Below, in pieces: positions 43,555 to 51,609 of a stretch of 64,000 bases of DNA (positions are counted from its first letter, which is position 1; each line of letters opens with the position of its first letter). The notes below the pieces were generated by a model, which was given only the letters and a program-made list of their open reading frames with translations, had not been told where the DNA came from and did not search any database. The DNA lies in NCBI RefSeq assembly GCF_047495555.1, contig NZ_CP166866.1:496001-560000 (forward strand), written 5' to 3'. The DNA is from Methanobacterium_D sp040373355. Lineage in GTDB: Archaea > Methanobacteriota > Methanobacteria > Methanobacteriales > Methanobacteriaceae. Made by a program: the position numbers and the translations under genes.

Positions 43555-43947
43555 TTATTCAATATAGTTTTCTTCTATTGAATCAGTTATACAAGGTGCA
43601 TTCCATCCCACAACATCTACAGCAATCTTTTCAAGCTCAGACGGCACATTTTCCATCCCATAGGGCCTAATAACAATAATTGGCTTATCTAAATTCTTTG
43701 CAGTTTCTAATTGAGTTTTAATAAGCGATCCATATTCATTATATAGACCTGAAAGAATTATAACAACCCCTACAGGTTCAATCTGCTCTTGAAGTTCATC
43801 TTCGCTAATTTTTGTAAGAACTCCATAATCTTTGTATTCAAAATCTTGTGCAGAAGATAGTTTTTGTATAAAAGTCAAATATTCATCTTCATTTTTATTT
43901 GTGTGACTTATAAATATTTTATATATTCTTGATTCTGATTCAAACAT
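43555..43947 (-). CDS. MTH538/ThsB-like TIR-domain protein
   Basis: The 130-residue protein has a flavodoxin-like TIR fold pattern: KIFISHTNKNEDE at strand A, VVIILSGLYNEYGSLIKTQLETA at the central strand and helix, DKPIIVIRPYG, and a terminal VVGWNAPCI block. This resembles the MTH538/DUF1863 group that includes Thoeris ThsB, a defence TIR that makes a cyclic ADP-ribose-type signal. No ThsA (SIR2-SLOG) effector is adjacent, so defence is not shown. A lone signalling or housekeeping role is possible. Confidence 0.7.
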   Translation of the reverse strand: MFESESRIYKIFISHTNKNEDEYLTFIQKLSSAQDFEYKDYGVLTKISEDELQEQIEPVGVVIILSGLYNEYGSLIKTQLETAKNLDKPIIVIRPYGMENVPSELEKIAVDVVGWNAPCITDSIEENYIE

Positions 43948-44040
43948 TGGTTTACCCCTTATAAATTTATTATATATAACTAGAACGGGATCAACCTTAT
44001 TTTTTGTGTTAAAATAAGTAAAATTAAAAATAATATTTAA

Positions 44041-44080
44041 AAGAGAAAAATGTGAGCTGATTGACAGCTATTTTTCTCTT
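44041..44080 (-). terminator. hairpin terminator of the transglutaminase-like gene
   Basis: AAGAGAAAAAT (44041-44051) is fully complementary to ATTTTTCTCTT (44070-44080), with an inner AGCT/AGCT pairing. It lies 10 bp past the stop codon of the minus-strand gene that ends at 44090. U-rich sequence follows on that strand. Confidence 0.65.
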
Positions 44081-44089
44081 AAGGATAAC

Positions 44090-44689
44090 TTATACAAACA
44101 TACGGTTATATCCGTAAGCTCTGTAAGGAACGGTTACCCATTTTCCGTTTTGGTTTAACTGAACTGATCTGTGTCTACTAGAATAGCTTGTTGCGTACTG
44201 GATAACTCTTGAATTATATCCTGCTGCTTTGAATTGACTGTTTAGATATTCACTCATAGCCCAGCAGTCTCCTGCCCCTGCACTTTTCATTGCAGATGCA
44301 GAACTTACACCACGCCTGTAGCCGTATTTAGAACCAGATCTCATAATTGAGTCAATAGATGAATCACTGGACCATCCTGCACTACTTGACCTGTAATAGG
44401 ATCTTGAGTAACTGGATGAAGCTCTTACTTTTTTGTATCTGTATTTTTTGTACTTTTTGTAAGTCGCTTTTGCTTTCTTGTAAGTCTTTTTACTGACTTT
44501 TTTGACTTTCTTTGCTTTAAATTTCTTTGATTTATACGCTGCGTTTACTTTAACGGCGTCTTTTTGTTCATTCAAACCAACTGCACTATTAGACGGTGCA
44601 TTTTGGTCTGATGCCCCGATAGCTCCGGGAAAAATAAACATTGCCATGCCTATAGCTAAAAGCAATGCACATGTTTTTTGTCGCTTAAT
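44090..44689 (-). CDS. secreted transglutaminase-like protein, probable ATT start
   Basis: The protein (199 residues) starts with a signal peptide: basic head KRQKT, hydrophobic core LLLAIGMAMF, then GAIGAS. A Lys/Tyr-rich linker follows (about residues 50-90, repeated KK and YKKYKKY), then a C-terminal domain with GDCWAMSEYL and RHRSVQLNQNGKW. Those are the Cys and His blocks of a transglutaminase/cysteine-protease fold; the usual third Asp (DPT) reads VPYR. It probably acts on, or binds, the pseudomurein wall. No ATG, GTG or TTG lies at proper distance from GGAGGTG (44695-44701). The in-frame codon there is ATT (44687-44689), and the first TTG would delete the basic head. Confidence 0.65.
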   Translation of the reverse strand: MKRQKTCALLLAIGMAMFIFPGAIGASDQNAPSNSAVGLNEQKDAVKVNAAYKSKKFKAKKVKKVSKKTYKKAKATYKKYKKYRYKKVRASSSYSRSYYRSSSAGWSSDSSIDSIMRSGSKYGYRRGVSSASAMKSAGAGDCWAMSEYLNSQFKAAGYNSRVIQYATSYSSRHRSVQLNQNGKWVTVPYRAYGYNRMFV

Positions 44690-44701
44690 TATACCACCTC
44701 C

Positions 44702-45238
44702 GTGTCCAAAGTATTAATACACCTACTAAATACCTTTAGACAAAACAATAATCAGACAACATTGCATATAAATGTTTTGGTTTTTTTCTCAAAAAAGCGC
44801 GTGTTTATGGCTCTTTTTTAGATTTAAGGCTCTTTTTGAGCTTTTTTAAATGTCGAAGTAAAGATGAGCGTATTCCAATTGTATTTTTAATAAATTAGCC
44901 CTAATTAAACCCTATTTCCAAAAATTGACGCTAATAGATGACATTATACTCCCTAATTATAATGTCGAATAGGATATTATATAGAATGCTCCTCCTATTT
45001 ACATAAAAAACCGTAATAGGAATCTAAATTAGTAAATAGAGATTATATAAATATTAAATCATTTATTAAACCCTTTAGCATAGTTATAATAAGTATAACA
45101 TATTATTTATTATTTTTAAGACTAATCTCATTTTTTCCATTCAAGATTTCATATAAGATAATTTAATTAAAATAAACTCAATATATAGTGTTATTCGTAT
45201 TCATAGATTTAATTAATCAAAGTGGGAAGTAGACTAAA
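44702..45238. promoter_or_regulatory. gene-free divergent region, transglutaminase-like gene / moeA
   Basis: The 537 bp contain no credible frame. Visible structures are T-rich runs with repeated GGCTCTTTTT units near 44813 and 44828, and an inverted repeat CATTATA/TATAATG around 44940-44965. TATA-like sequences are near 45050. These look regulatory. No known element recognised. Confidence 0.4.
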
Positions 45239-46453
45239 ATGTTTTTATTTGACTTAATGCCCCCTAATAATGCTTTAAAAATTATAGAAAGCAACCTTAT
45301 CAAAACAGATGTTGAAGAAGTCTCTCTAGAACAAGCCTATAATCGAGTACTTGCAGAAGATGTAAGAGCGCTTTTTGATTCTCCTTCATTTGCTAGATCT
45401 GCAATGGATGGTTATGCTGTAAAAGCTGAGGATACCTTTGGATTTTCAGATTTAAATCCCGCACACTTTCAGATTGTTGATAGAATAGGTGCGGGGAAAT
45501 CATCGAAAATAACTCTAAAGAATGGAGACGCAATAAAAATTGCAACAGGCGCACCTATACCAAATGGTGCAACTGGGGTTGTAATGGAAGAGTATACCTT
45601 TGAAGAAGGAGATAGTTTAGAAGTTTCAATGAGTATTACGCCAGGAGAGAACGTATCTCCAGCAGCAGAAGATTTTGAAAAAGATGATTTAATCCTAAAA
45701 TCTCCTAAATTACTAAGACCCCAAGATGTTGGAATAATAGCCTCTGCAGGACATGCTAAAATAAAGGTACATAAAAGGCCAAAAATAGGGATCATTACAA
45801 CTGGAAACGAATTGATTATGCCGGGAAATGAACTGAAAGATGCTCAAATAATAAATTCTAACTATTTTACATTAAAATCCCTTGTAGAAAGTACCCTTGC
45901 AGTTCCAGAACTCACCCACTGCAGGGATGATGCAGAAATTGTTAAAAAGCAGATAAAAGAGTTTATAGCATCATGTGATGCAGTTATAACTACAGGAGGT
46001 ACAGCAATCAGTAAAGGAGACGTAGTTGTAGATGTTGTAAATGAATTAGGTGAAGTTTTAATACACGGAGTATCTTTAAGGCCAGGAAAACCTTTTGGAT
46101 TTGGAGTTATAGATGAAAAACCAGTTTTCATGCTTTCAGGTTATCCAGTGGCTTCAATGGTACAGTTTGATGTTTTTGTCAGAAATTATTTATTAAATAT
46201 GCAAAATATCTATCGAACTCCCCAAATTATCAAAAAATTTTCATCACGCAAAATTGCTTCGACTTTAGGAAGAACTGATTATATTAGGGCAAAAACTGAG
46301 GGAAATAATATAAATCCACTTAAAATTAAAGGTTCTGGAATAATACGCTCTATGGTAGAATCCGATTCCTACATTATTATAGAAGAAAACCACGAAGGCA
46401 TTGGAAAAGGAGAAGAATGTGATGTTTTACTTTACGATTTCTTAAAAGTATAA
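45239..46453 (+). CDS. moeA: molybdopterin molybdenumtransferase MoeA
   Basis: The 404-residue MoeA inserts Mo or W into adenylated molybdopterin, needed for formylmethanofuran and formate dehydrogenases. It shows FARSAMDGYAVKAEDT near residue 54, IKIATGAPIPNGATGVVMEE near residue 98, the MoCF-like domain with ITTGNEL and ITTGGTAISKGD near residue 240, and RPGKPFGFG. Start is the ATG at 45239 after a weak AAGTGGGAAG site. It is monocistronic as far as I can see. Confidence 0.93.
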   Translation: MFLFDLMPPNNALKIIESNLIKTDVEEVSLEQAYNRVLAEDVRALFDSPSFARSAMDGYAVKAEDTFGFSDLNPAHFQIVDRIGAGKSSKITLKNGDAIKIATGAPIPNGATGVVMEEYTFEEGDSLEVSMSITPGENVSPAAEDFEKDDLILKSPKLLRPQDVGIIASAGHAKIKVHKRPKIGIITTGNELIMPGNELKDAQIINSNYFTLKSLVESTLAVPELTHCRDDAEIVKKQIKEFIASCDAVITTGGTAISKGDVVVDVVNELGEVLIHGVSLRPGKPFGFGVIDEKPVFMLSGYPVASMVQFDVFVRNYLLNMQNIYRTPQIIKKFSSRKIASTLGRTDYIRAKTEGNNINPLKIKGSGIIRSMVESDSYIIIEENHEGIGKGEECDVLLYDFLKV

Positions 46454-46586
46454 GTTTTAGTCTTATAGTTCTATTTTCAAAAATTAAGTAACTAAAATTC
46501 ACTAAGAATATAAGCTATTAAATACATAATTAGGTTTTTAGTGGGTTTTAAATTTCATTTATTTGTAGATCATTAAAGGTGATTAA

Positions 46587-47744
46587 TTGAACGCTTTATG
46601 GTATTATGCTATTGCATTCGTTATTATATGGGTATTGGCCTTCTTATTTAAAGATAAATTAAAAATTGACATTACTGGACCTCTATTAATGCGAAGAACA
46701 TTGCGAATGAGGAACCTTATTGATTCGATTGCTCAAAAGAGTCCAAGATTTTGGAAGGGATTTATGAATATTGGAATTCCAGTATCTGTATTATTTATGG
46801 GTTTTATGATTTATGCTTTAATAGCTTCACTTCAAACATTTTTACAAACCCCTGCAGCATCCCCAATTCTTCCTGGAGTTGACTATCCTGGAAATCCGAT
46901 CTTTTTACCTCTAGAATATGGTTTAATTGGACTTGCAACTGTCATTGTAGTTCATGAATTTGCTCATGGAATCCTAGCAAGGGCCGAAGGAATTAAAATA
47001 AAGTCAATAGGAGTATTATTACTTGCAATACTTCCAGGTGCATTTGTTGAACCTGATCCTGAAGGAGTTAAAAAAGCTTCAAGACTTGCAAAACTCAGGA
47101 TTTATGCAGCAGGATCTATATTCAATCTAGCTTTTGCAGGGATTTGTCTTGTAATCTTCTTTGCACTAAGTAGTTTTGTAATTCCTTCAACATTTAGCTC
47201 TGATGGAATATTAGTTTCAAGCGTAGTTCCTAATAGTCCTTCTGATGGTATTTTAAAGGAAGGAATGGTTATTTATAGTGTAAACGGGAAAGAAGTAAGA
47301 AATTATACCGATTATGTTGCCATCCGAAACACATCCAAAATAGGAGACGTTTTAACCCTTCAAACCAATCAGGGCACCTATCAAATTAAATTAGCCGCAA
47401 ATCCTAACAATGCAACCGCAGCATATGCCGGATTTAGACCGAATGAACATTTAGTAGTAAATAAAGATGTTTCCAATGTCTATGGAGATCAGCTGCCATG
47501 GATTTTAATTATTTTAGGTGAGTTATTGAGATGGATAGGATTTTTAAATCTTGCAGTTGGAACATTTAATTTACTTCCAATGAAACCATTAGACGGCGGA
47601 TTGATCTTCGAAGAAATATTAAGTTATAAATTGTCTAAAGAAAAAGTTAAACCAATAGTTAATGGAATATCTTATGTCTTAATTGCATTTTTACTGGTTA
47701 ATATTATATATGGATTAGGACGTGGAATTTTATTGTCAATTTAG
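46587..47744 (+). CDS. site-2-type membrane metalloprotease (M50 family)
   Basis: The 385-residue polytopic protein has the zinc motif VVHEFAHGILARAEG (near residue 112) in a transmembrane helix. A PDZ-like domain follows at about 205-270 (LKEGMVIYSVNGKEV), and the second metal motif NLLPMKPLDGG lies near residue 330. It would cleave membrane-embedded substrates. The start is a TTG after GGTGATT. Substrate unknown; no anti-sigma-type partner is nearby. Confidence 0.9.
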   Translation: MNALWYYAIAFVIIWVLAFLFKDKLKIDITGPLLMRRTLRMRNLIDSIAQKSPRFWKGFMNIGIPVSVLFMGFMIYALIASLQTFLQTPAASPILPGVDYPGNPIFLPLEYGLIGLATVIVVHEFAHGILARAEGIKIKSIGVLLLAILPGAFVEPDPEGVKKASRLAKLRIYAAGSIFNLAFAGICLVIFFALSSFVIPSTFSSDGILVSSVVPNSPSDGILKEGMVIYSVNGKEVRNYTDYVAIRNTSKIGDVLTLQTNQGTYQIKLAANPNNATAAYAGFRPNEHLVVNKDVSNVYGDQLPWILIILGELLRWIGFLNLAVGTFNLLPMKPLDGGLIFEEILSYKLSKEKVKPIVNGISYVLIAFLLVNIIYGLGRGILLSI

Positions 47745-47773
47745 ACAATAAACTTTTTATTTTTTTAAATCAC

Positions 47774-48097
47774 CTAAAAACTTAAAATCTGATCTTTATT
47801 TTCCATTATATTCACTACTATGTTATCATAGCTTTCAAAAATTAGCATTCCATCTATTAAATCTTCTTTAGAAACCCCCCTTGCTTCCATATCATCTAGA
47901 TATACATAAATGCTGGAGTTTTCGATTAATTTCTTAATCTCTGATTCTTTTGAATGTCCTTTTATAGCACTAAAAATCCCATTACCTACAAAATAAGCCG
48001 TTAATTCTTCTTTACCTGCATATATTGAGGCAAATTTTAAAAATGTATTAAATCCAGTTTCAGCAGGAGTTCTTGTTAAAATTATTGCTATTTGCAT
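47774..48097 (-). CDS. DsrE/DsrH-like sulfur relay protein without cysteine
   Basis: The 107-residue protein has the DsrE-fold pattern: ILTRTPAETGFNTFLKFAS, then AYFVGNGIFSAIKG, and the VYLDDMEARGVSKEDLIDG block typical of DsrH/TusB-type subunits. It contains no cysteine at all, so it cannot itself carry persulfide and is probably a structural subunit. It is last in the run DsrE - DsrF - Fe-S protein - DsrH-like. Confidence 0.7.
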   Translation of the reverse strand: MQIAIILTRTPAETGFNTFLKFASIYAGKEELTAYFVGNGIFSAIKGHSKESEIKKLIENSSIYVYLDDMEARGVSKEDLIDGMLIFESYDNIVVNIMENKDQILSF

Positions 48098-48124
48098 GTC
48101 ATCACTTTGCTCAAATACTAATGC

Positions 48125-48739
48125 TTATCCATTCCATCCCAAAGTTTCCATAATTTGGCTTCCTAGCATTAATTTAAGGCATTTAACATTATTTAAATAT
48201 CCCATTTCATGTAAAAGCATGCATTCATTAAGCTTGGATTCTCCAGATAGTAATTTTATGGCAAATGCCATGCATGTTGATTCACCACATTCTTCACAGT
48301 TAGTTTGAGGAAGGCAGTTATAAATTGAAAGAGGAGTCAACTTAGCAATTTTTTCTCGTAATGCATTAAAATCTACTTTTTTGCTTTTGATGTTTTCAAA
48401 ATGAACATCATTTATATGTCTCGCTATATCCCTAATTACTTCAATAGATTCTTCTTTACTGTTGGTTTTATTCATGCTAACTTTTCCAGAAGGGTAAATA
48501 GTTATAAGCCGGTCATGTGTGATGAGAGTTAAAATATTCTTTTTTTCAATATAATTCACCTTTCCTGGAGGAAATTTCAAAGTCATAAGAGGCAAAACAT
48601 GATTAAGTTCACTATCAAGCTGCATTAAGACACTTATTTGCCCTTCAGAGATTATGCACGGTTTAATATTTTTTATAATTACTTTTTTAATCAATGATCC
48701 ATCTTCAAAAAGTTCAAATTCCAGTTCTTCCATGTCCAA
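48125..48739 (-). CDS. Fe-S protein with AcsC/CdhD-type four-cysteine domain
   Basis: The 204-residue protein has an N-terminal beta-rich region (about 1-100) of unknown fold. At residues 140-175 it has the cluster motif LPQTNCEECGESTCMAFAIKL with a fourth cysteine 16 residues on (ESKLNEC). This is the PF04060-like [4Fe-4S] module found in corrinoid Fe-S proteins and RnfB. It lies between DsrF-like and DsrH-like genes, 11 bp and 27 bp away. An electron-transfer role in sulfur relay is inferred from position. The frame opens at a TTG, with an ATG two codons on. Confidence 0.75.
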   Translation of the reverse strand: MDMEELEFELFEDGSLIKKVIIKNIKPCIISEGQISVLMQLDSELNHVLPLMTLKFPPGKVNYIEKKNILTLITHDRLITIYPSGKVSMNKTNSKEESIEVIRDIARHINDVHFENIKSKKVDFNALREKIAKLTPLSIYNCLPQTNCEECGESTCMAFAIKLLSGESKLNECMLLHEMGYLNNVKCLKLMLGSQIMETLGWNG

Positions 48740-48750
48740 TTTAATCCCCT

Positions 48751-49101
48751 CTAAATCCTTATTACAACATCTTTGGATTTAGTAACATCATAAATATCAT
48801 CATCACTAATAATTTCAACTGTTTCCATTAACTGATCCTCTTTAATTCCTCTCTGTTTAAGAGAACCCTCATGGACAAATATATTGCCTTCAGGAAAAAT
48901 AAGATAGGTTAATTCACCAACACATGGAAATTTAATATTTTTAGAATTCTGGTTATCTAAAGCCGCATATACTCCATCTTCCATTAAAATAACATCTGAG
49001 TCCAGCTGTTTGTTTAAGCATGCTATCTCCACAAAAAAGCCACTGAAAGCATCTTCCCAGCCATATGGGGCCTTATCAATTATTATGAGAACTGATTCCA
49101 T
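48751..49101 (-). CDS. DsrF/TusC-like sulfur relay protein
   Basis: The 116-residue protein shows a DsrE-superfamily pattern: ESVLIIIDKAPYGWEDAFSGFF at the start and VILMEDGVYAAL near residue 40, the TusC-like DGV block. Cysteines at about residues 28 and 60 are not in the DsrE catalytic position. It lies 24 bp after the DsrE-like gene. Together with its neighbours it suggests a TusBCD-like hexamer. Confidence 0.72.
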   Translation of the reverse strand: MESVLIIIDKAPYGWEDAFSGFFVEIACLNKQLDSDVILMEDGVYAALDNQNSKNIKFPCVGELTYLIFPEGNIFVHEGSLKQRGIKEDQLMETVEIISDDDIYDVTKSKDVVIRI

Positions 49102-49125
49102 CTTATCAGCCTAATTTCACTTTAA

Positions 49126-49515
49126 CTACAAACTTATAACTTTATCACTTTCTTTAATCCAATCTGGAATGTCATAAACACTGGTTATTGTTATTCCTTT
49201 AATATAGGGAAATTTAGCGTCACAAGCGTAACCCCGGGCAGTAGCACACCTTACACATGCCCTTATATCTGCACCATTCTTTACTAATTTCCTTATTTTT
49301 TCTAAAACATTTGGAAACGAATGCGGATTTTGCCCTTTTCTTGGGATATGTGTTGCATCCATGTAAAGAAACATATTTACATTATAATTATTTTTAAGAG
49401 CGCTGCTAGCTATTTTATAAGCAATATCTGCATGCTGAGAGCGGTACGGCCCTTCTGTCAATATCAAGGTTAATGTTTTTGATGCTGACTCTTCCATGAT
49501 CTTACATATATTCAT
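49126..49515 (-). CDS. DsrE/TusD-like sulfur carrier
   Basis: The 129-residue protein has ILTEGPYRSQHADIAYKIASSALKN near residue 18 and FLYMDATHIPRKGQ. The cysteine block ADIRACVRCATARGYAC near residue 90 contains the position used by TusD/DsrE for persulfide. Three cysteines in this block could allow disulfide or metal binding. It heads the four-gene sulfur relay cluster. No clear ribosome binding site precedes the ATG at 49515; an internal ATG lies six codons downstream. Confidence 0.75.
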   Translation of the reverse strand: MNICKIMEESASKTLTLILTEGPYRSQHADIAYKIASSALKNNYNVNMFLYMDATHIPRKGQNPHSFPNVLEKIRKLVKNGADIRACVRCATARGYACDAKFPYIKGITITSVYDIPDWIKESDKVISL

Positions 49516-49610
49516 TAATAGAATAAATAATTGTTCATAAAAAATAATGACGAATATAAATAATACAGTAAAAGAGAAGAATTTATGAAAAATATATAAA
49601 AATTAAATTC

Positions 49611-50267
49611 TTATTTATTTTTACTCTCTTTGAGTGCGTTTTCGAAGGCCTCTTTGTGGAAATTAGCAGCCATTTCTTTTTTACACTCATCATCAGTAAA
49701 TAATCTCATTTTAGGAGCCCTACAAGGATAATGTTGTATTCTAAGTCCCGCCCTAATAGGTAGATCTTCTACATCTTTTCCAATCATATCTTCAGCTACA
49801 AAATATGTCGATCCGCAGGGAGAAGATCTCACCACATCAATATCAACTATTTTATCTCCCTGGCAGTTTATTTTTACAATAGGCCTACCAAATTTAGCTA
49901 CAAACTCGTCAAATACCGGATTTCCATTTTCTTCAAGGTCACACATATTTTCAGGGCAAGTAACATTTCCAAGACTTTCAAGTTGGTTTTTAAATCCTTC
50001 CCCTCGCCATGCAGCTACTATTACCCATCCAACTTTATCATGTAATAATTCTACAAGGTCAAATGTAAGATCAGGATGAATTGTATATGTTATAAGTATA
50101 TCCGCACCTTCAATTTTACTTAAAATATCCTCTGGAATTTCAATTTCATCTACAAACATCGAAGTGGGCTTTTCAACCTCTATAAACTTAGTGTCAAATT
50201 CTTTGCTTATATATTCATAAGCACGCTCCCCATAAGGCCCATCTGTTACAATAATTACTTTCAACAT
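49611..50267 (-). CDS. DUF166 family protein, full length
   Basis: The 218-residue protein starts VIIVTDGPYGERAYEYI and has LITYTIHPDLTFDLVELL near residue 60. Conserved cysteine blocks follow: CPENMCDL near residue 107, SSPCGSTYFVAEDM near residue 148 and HYPCRAPKM near residue 178. DUF166 is confined largely to archaea and lacks a known function. The cysteines suggest metal or cluster binding. A truncated paralogue lies 18 bp upstream. GGAGGAATA precedes the ATG. Confidence 0.82.
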   Translation of the reverse strand: MLKVIIVTDGPYGERAYEYISKEFDTKFIEVEKPTSMFVDEIEIPEDILSKIEGADILITYTIHPDLTFDLVELLHDKVGWVIVAAWRGEGFKNQLESLGNVTCPENMCDLEENGNPVFDEFVAKFGRPIVKINCQGDKIVDIDVVRSSPCGSTYFVAEDMIGKDVEDLPIRAGLRIQHYPCRAPKMRLFTDDECKKEMAANFHKEAFENALKESKNK

Positions 50268-50285
50268 TATTCCTCCAATGAGATA

Positions 50286-50723
50286 TCAAATACCTACTAT
50301 TTTAGTACCTTCGCAATAAATTCTATTTATAATATTTCCAGAATGAGTAATAAATTCATCAAAAGATTTATCGTTAGCTTTATCCCAATAGTTATTAGTT
50401 TCAGCTACTTTTACATTTTGATATCCAAGTAATTGTTTCTTAAATCCTTCTCCATACCAAGTAGCAACTATTATCCATTTTAAATCTTCATATACTCGAT
50501 CTATCAGTTCTAAACTTAAGTCAGGATGCCGTATATAGCTTAATAATAAATCATCGCTTCTAATATCTTCTAATATTTTCGAATCTAATTTTATTTCATC
50601 TGCAAGCTTAATTTCTGGAGGATCCAATTGCATGTATTTAGTTTCATATTTTGCTAAAATATGTTTATATGCACGAAATGCTGCAGAATAGTGTCCATCA
50701 GTTACTATTACAACTTTCAACAT
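50286..50723 (-). CDS. DUF166-like protein lacking the C-terminal third
   Basis: The 145-residue protein matches the first two thirds of its neighbour (VVIVTDGHYSAAFRAYKHI, LLSYIRHPDLSLEL, ATWYGEGFKKQL, INRIYCEGTKIVGI). It stops where the SSPCGSTYF block would begin, and the CPENMC pair is also absent. The missing cysteines mean it cannot bind the same cofactor. It may be a partner subunit or a decaying copy; the frame is intact. I choose the ATG at 50723 because an upstream start would overlap arsC. Confidence 0.7.
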   Translation of the reverse strand: MLKVVIVTDGHYSAAFRAYKHILAKYETKYMQLDPPEIKLADEIKLDSKILEDIRSDDLLLSYIRHPDLSLELIDRVYEDLKWIIVATWYGEGFKKQLLGYQNVKVAETNNYWDKANDKSFDEFITHSGNIINRIYCEGTKIVGI

Positions 50724-50748
50724 ATTATTTACCCCCACCCAAATATCC

Positions 50749-51171
50749 TTAATCAATATGATTTACAAAAGAATTTTCAATCCAATCCTTAATTTCATCC
50801 CTAATAATTCTAAAAACGCCTATTTTTTCCATATTATCTTTAGAATAGGTAGCAGGATCTTTAAATTCATAATGAACATACTTTTTACCACTTAAAAATA
50901 TTGGACAACTTCCGTCTTCACATAAAGTTACTACATAGTCAAATTCTTGCCCTTCATATTCTTTAATATGATCTGAAGACTGATTAGAAATATCAATTCC
51001 AATTTCGGCCATAACTTCGATAGTTAGGGGATTGACTCCTTTAGGATCACTTCCAGCACTGCATACCTCATATTTATGAGAATAAATACGCTTTAATAGA
51101 CCTTCAGCCATTTGGGATCTGCCCGAGTTATTTTTACAAATGAATAAAACACGTTTAGAGTTATCTGTCAT
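50749..51171 (-). CDS. arsC: arsenate reductase ArsC, thioredoxin-coupled low-Mr phosphatase type
   Basis: The 140-residue protein has the phosphatase loop CKNNSGRSQMAEG (CX5R) near residue 12, and the redox cysteines in VVTLCEDGSCPIF near residue 83. The DPA block (FKDPATYSKDN) carries the general acid. Such enzymes reduce arsenate to arsenite with thioredoxin. No ArsB or Acr3 exporter is next to it, so the reason for an arsenate reductase here is open. It lies 76 bp downstream of arsR. Confidence 0.88.
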   Translation of the reverse strand: MTDNSKRVLFICKNNSGRSQMAEGLLKRIYSHKYEVCSAGSDPKGVNPLTIEVMAEIGIDISNQSSDHIKEYEGQEFDYVVTLCEDGSCPIFLSGKKYVHYEFKDPATYSKDNMEKIGVFRIIRDEIKDWIENSFVNHID

Positions 51172-51247
51172 AGAATCACATTATTCTAATAGTTCTTTAA
51201 TTTTCTGCGCTATTTAGTTCTTTTCCATCTTTTTCTTCAATACTAAG

Positions 51248-51598
51248 CTATTTTACCAAATTTTCAATTAAGTCAACAATTCCTAAATTAACAAGTTTAT
51301 AATGTATCCATATCCCTTCTTTCCGTCCTTTTACAAATCCTGCATTCTTAAGTACGTTTAAATGATGAGATATTGTTGATTGGGGCTTTTCAAGTGCTGC
51401 ATTTATTTCACATGCACATAATTCACCATCTTGAAGTAAATATAATATTTTAAGCCTTGTAGGATCAGAGATTGCTTTAAATCTTTCTGAATTATCCTGT
51501 AGTTTTTTATCATCAGGAATCTTCGCTATAATTTCCCTTAATTTTTTAATCTGTTCACCACAGGGCTTTCCTTCATCATCTATTTCACATGTTTTCAC
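51248..51598 (-). CDS. ArsR-family metalloregulator
   Basis: The 116-residue winged-helix repressor carries the As(III)-site motif GELCACEIN in the helix before the recognition helix (STISHHLNVLKNAGFV). An N-terminal extension has two extra cysteines (KTCEIDDEGKPC). The start is a GTG at 51598 because GGTGGTGATC lies just before it. The next upstream gene overlaps this site, so the two are coupled. It likely controls the run of genes from the Fe-S protein to the DUF166/DsrE cluster. Confidence 0.87.
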   Translation of the reverse strand: MKTCEIDDEGKPCGEQIKKLREIIAKIPDDKKLQDNSERFKAISDPTRLKILYLLQDGELCACEINAALEKPQSTISHHLNVLKNAGFVKGRKEGIWIHYKLVNLGIVDLIENLVK

Positions 51599-51609
51599 TT
51601 GATCACCAC

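Noticed and set aside
43555..43947. Complete Thoeris defence system
   Set aside because: Only a TIR-like gene is present; no ThsA-type NAD-consuming effector lies on either side.
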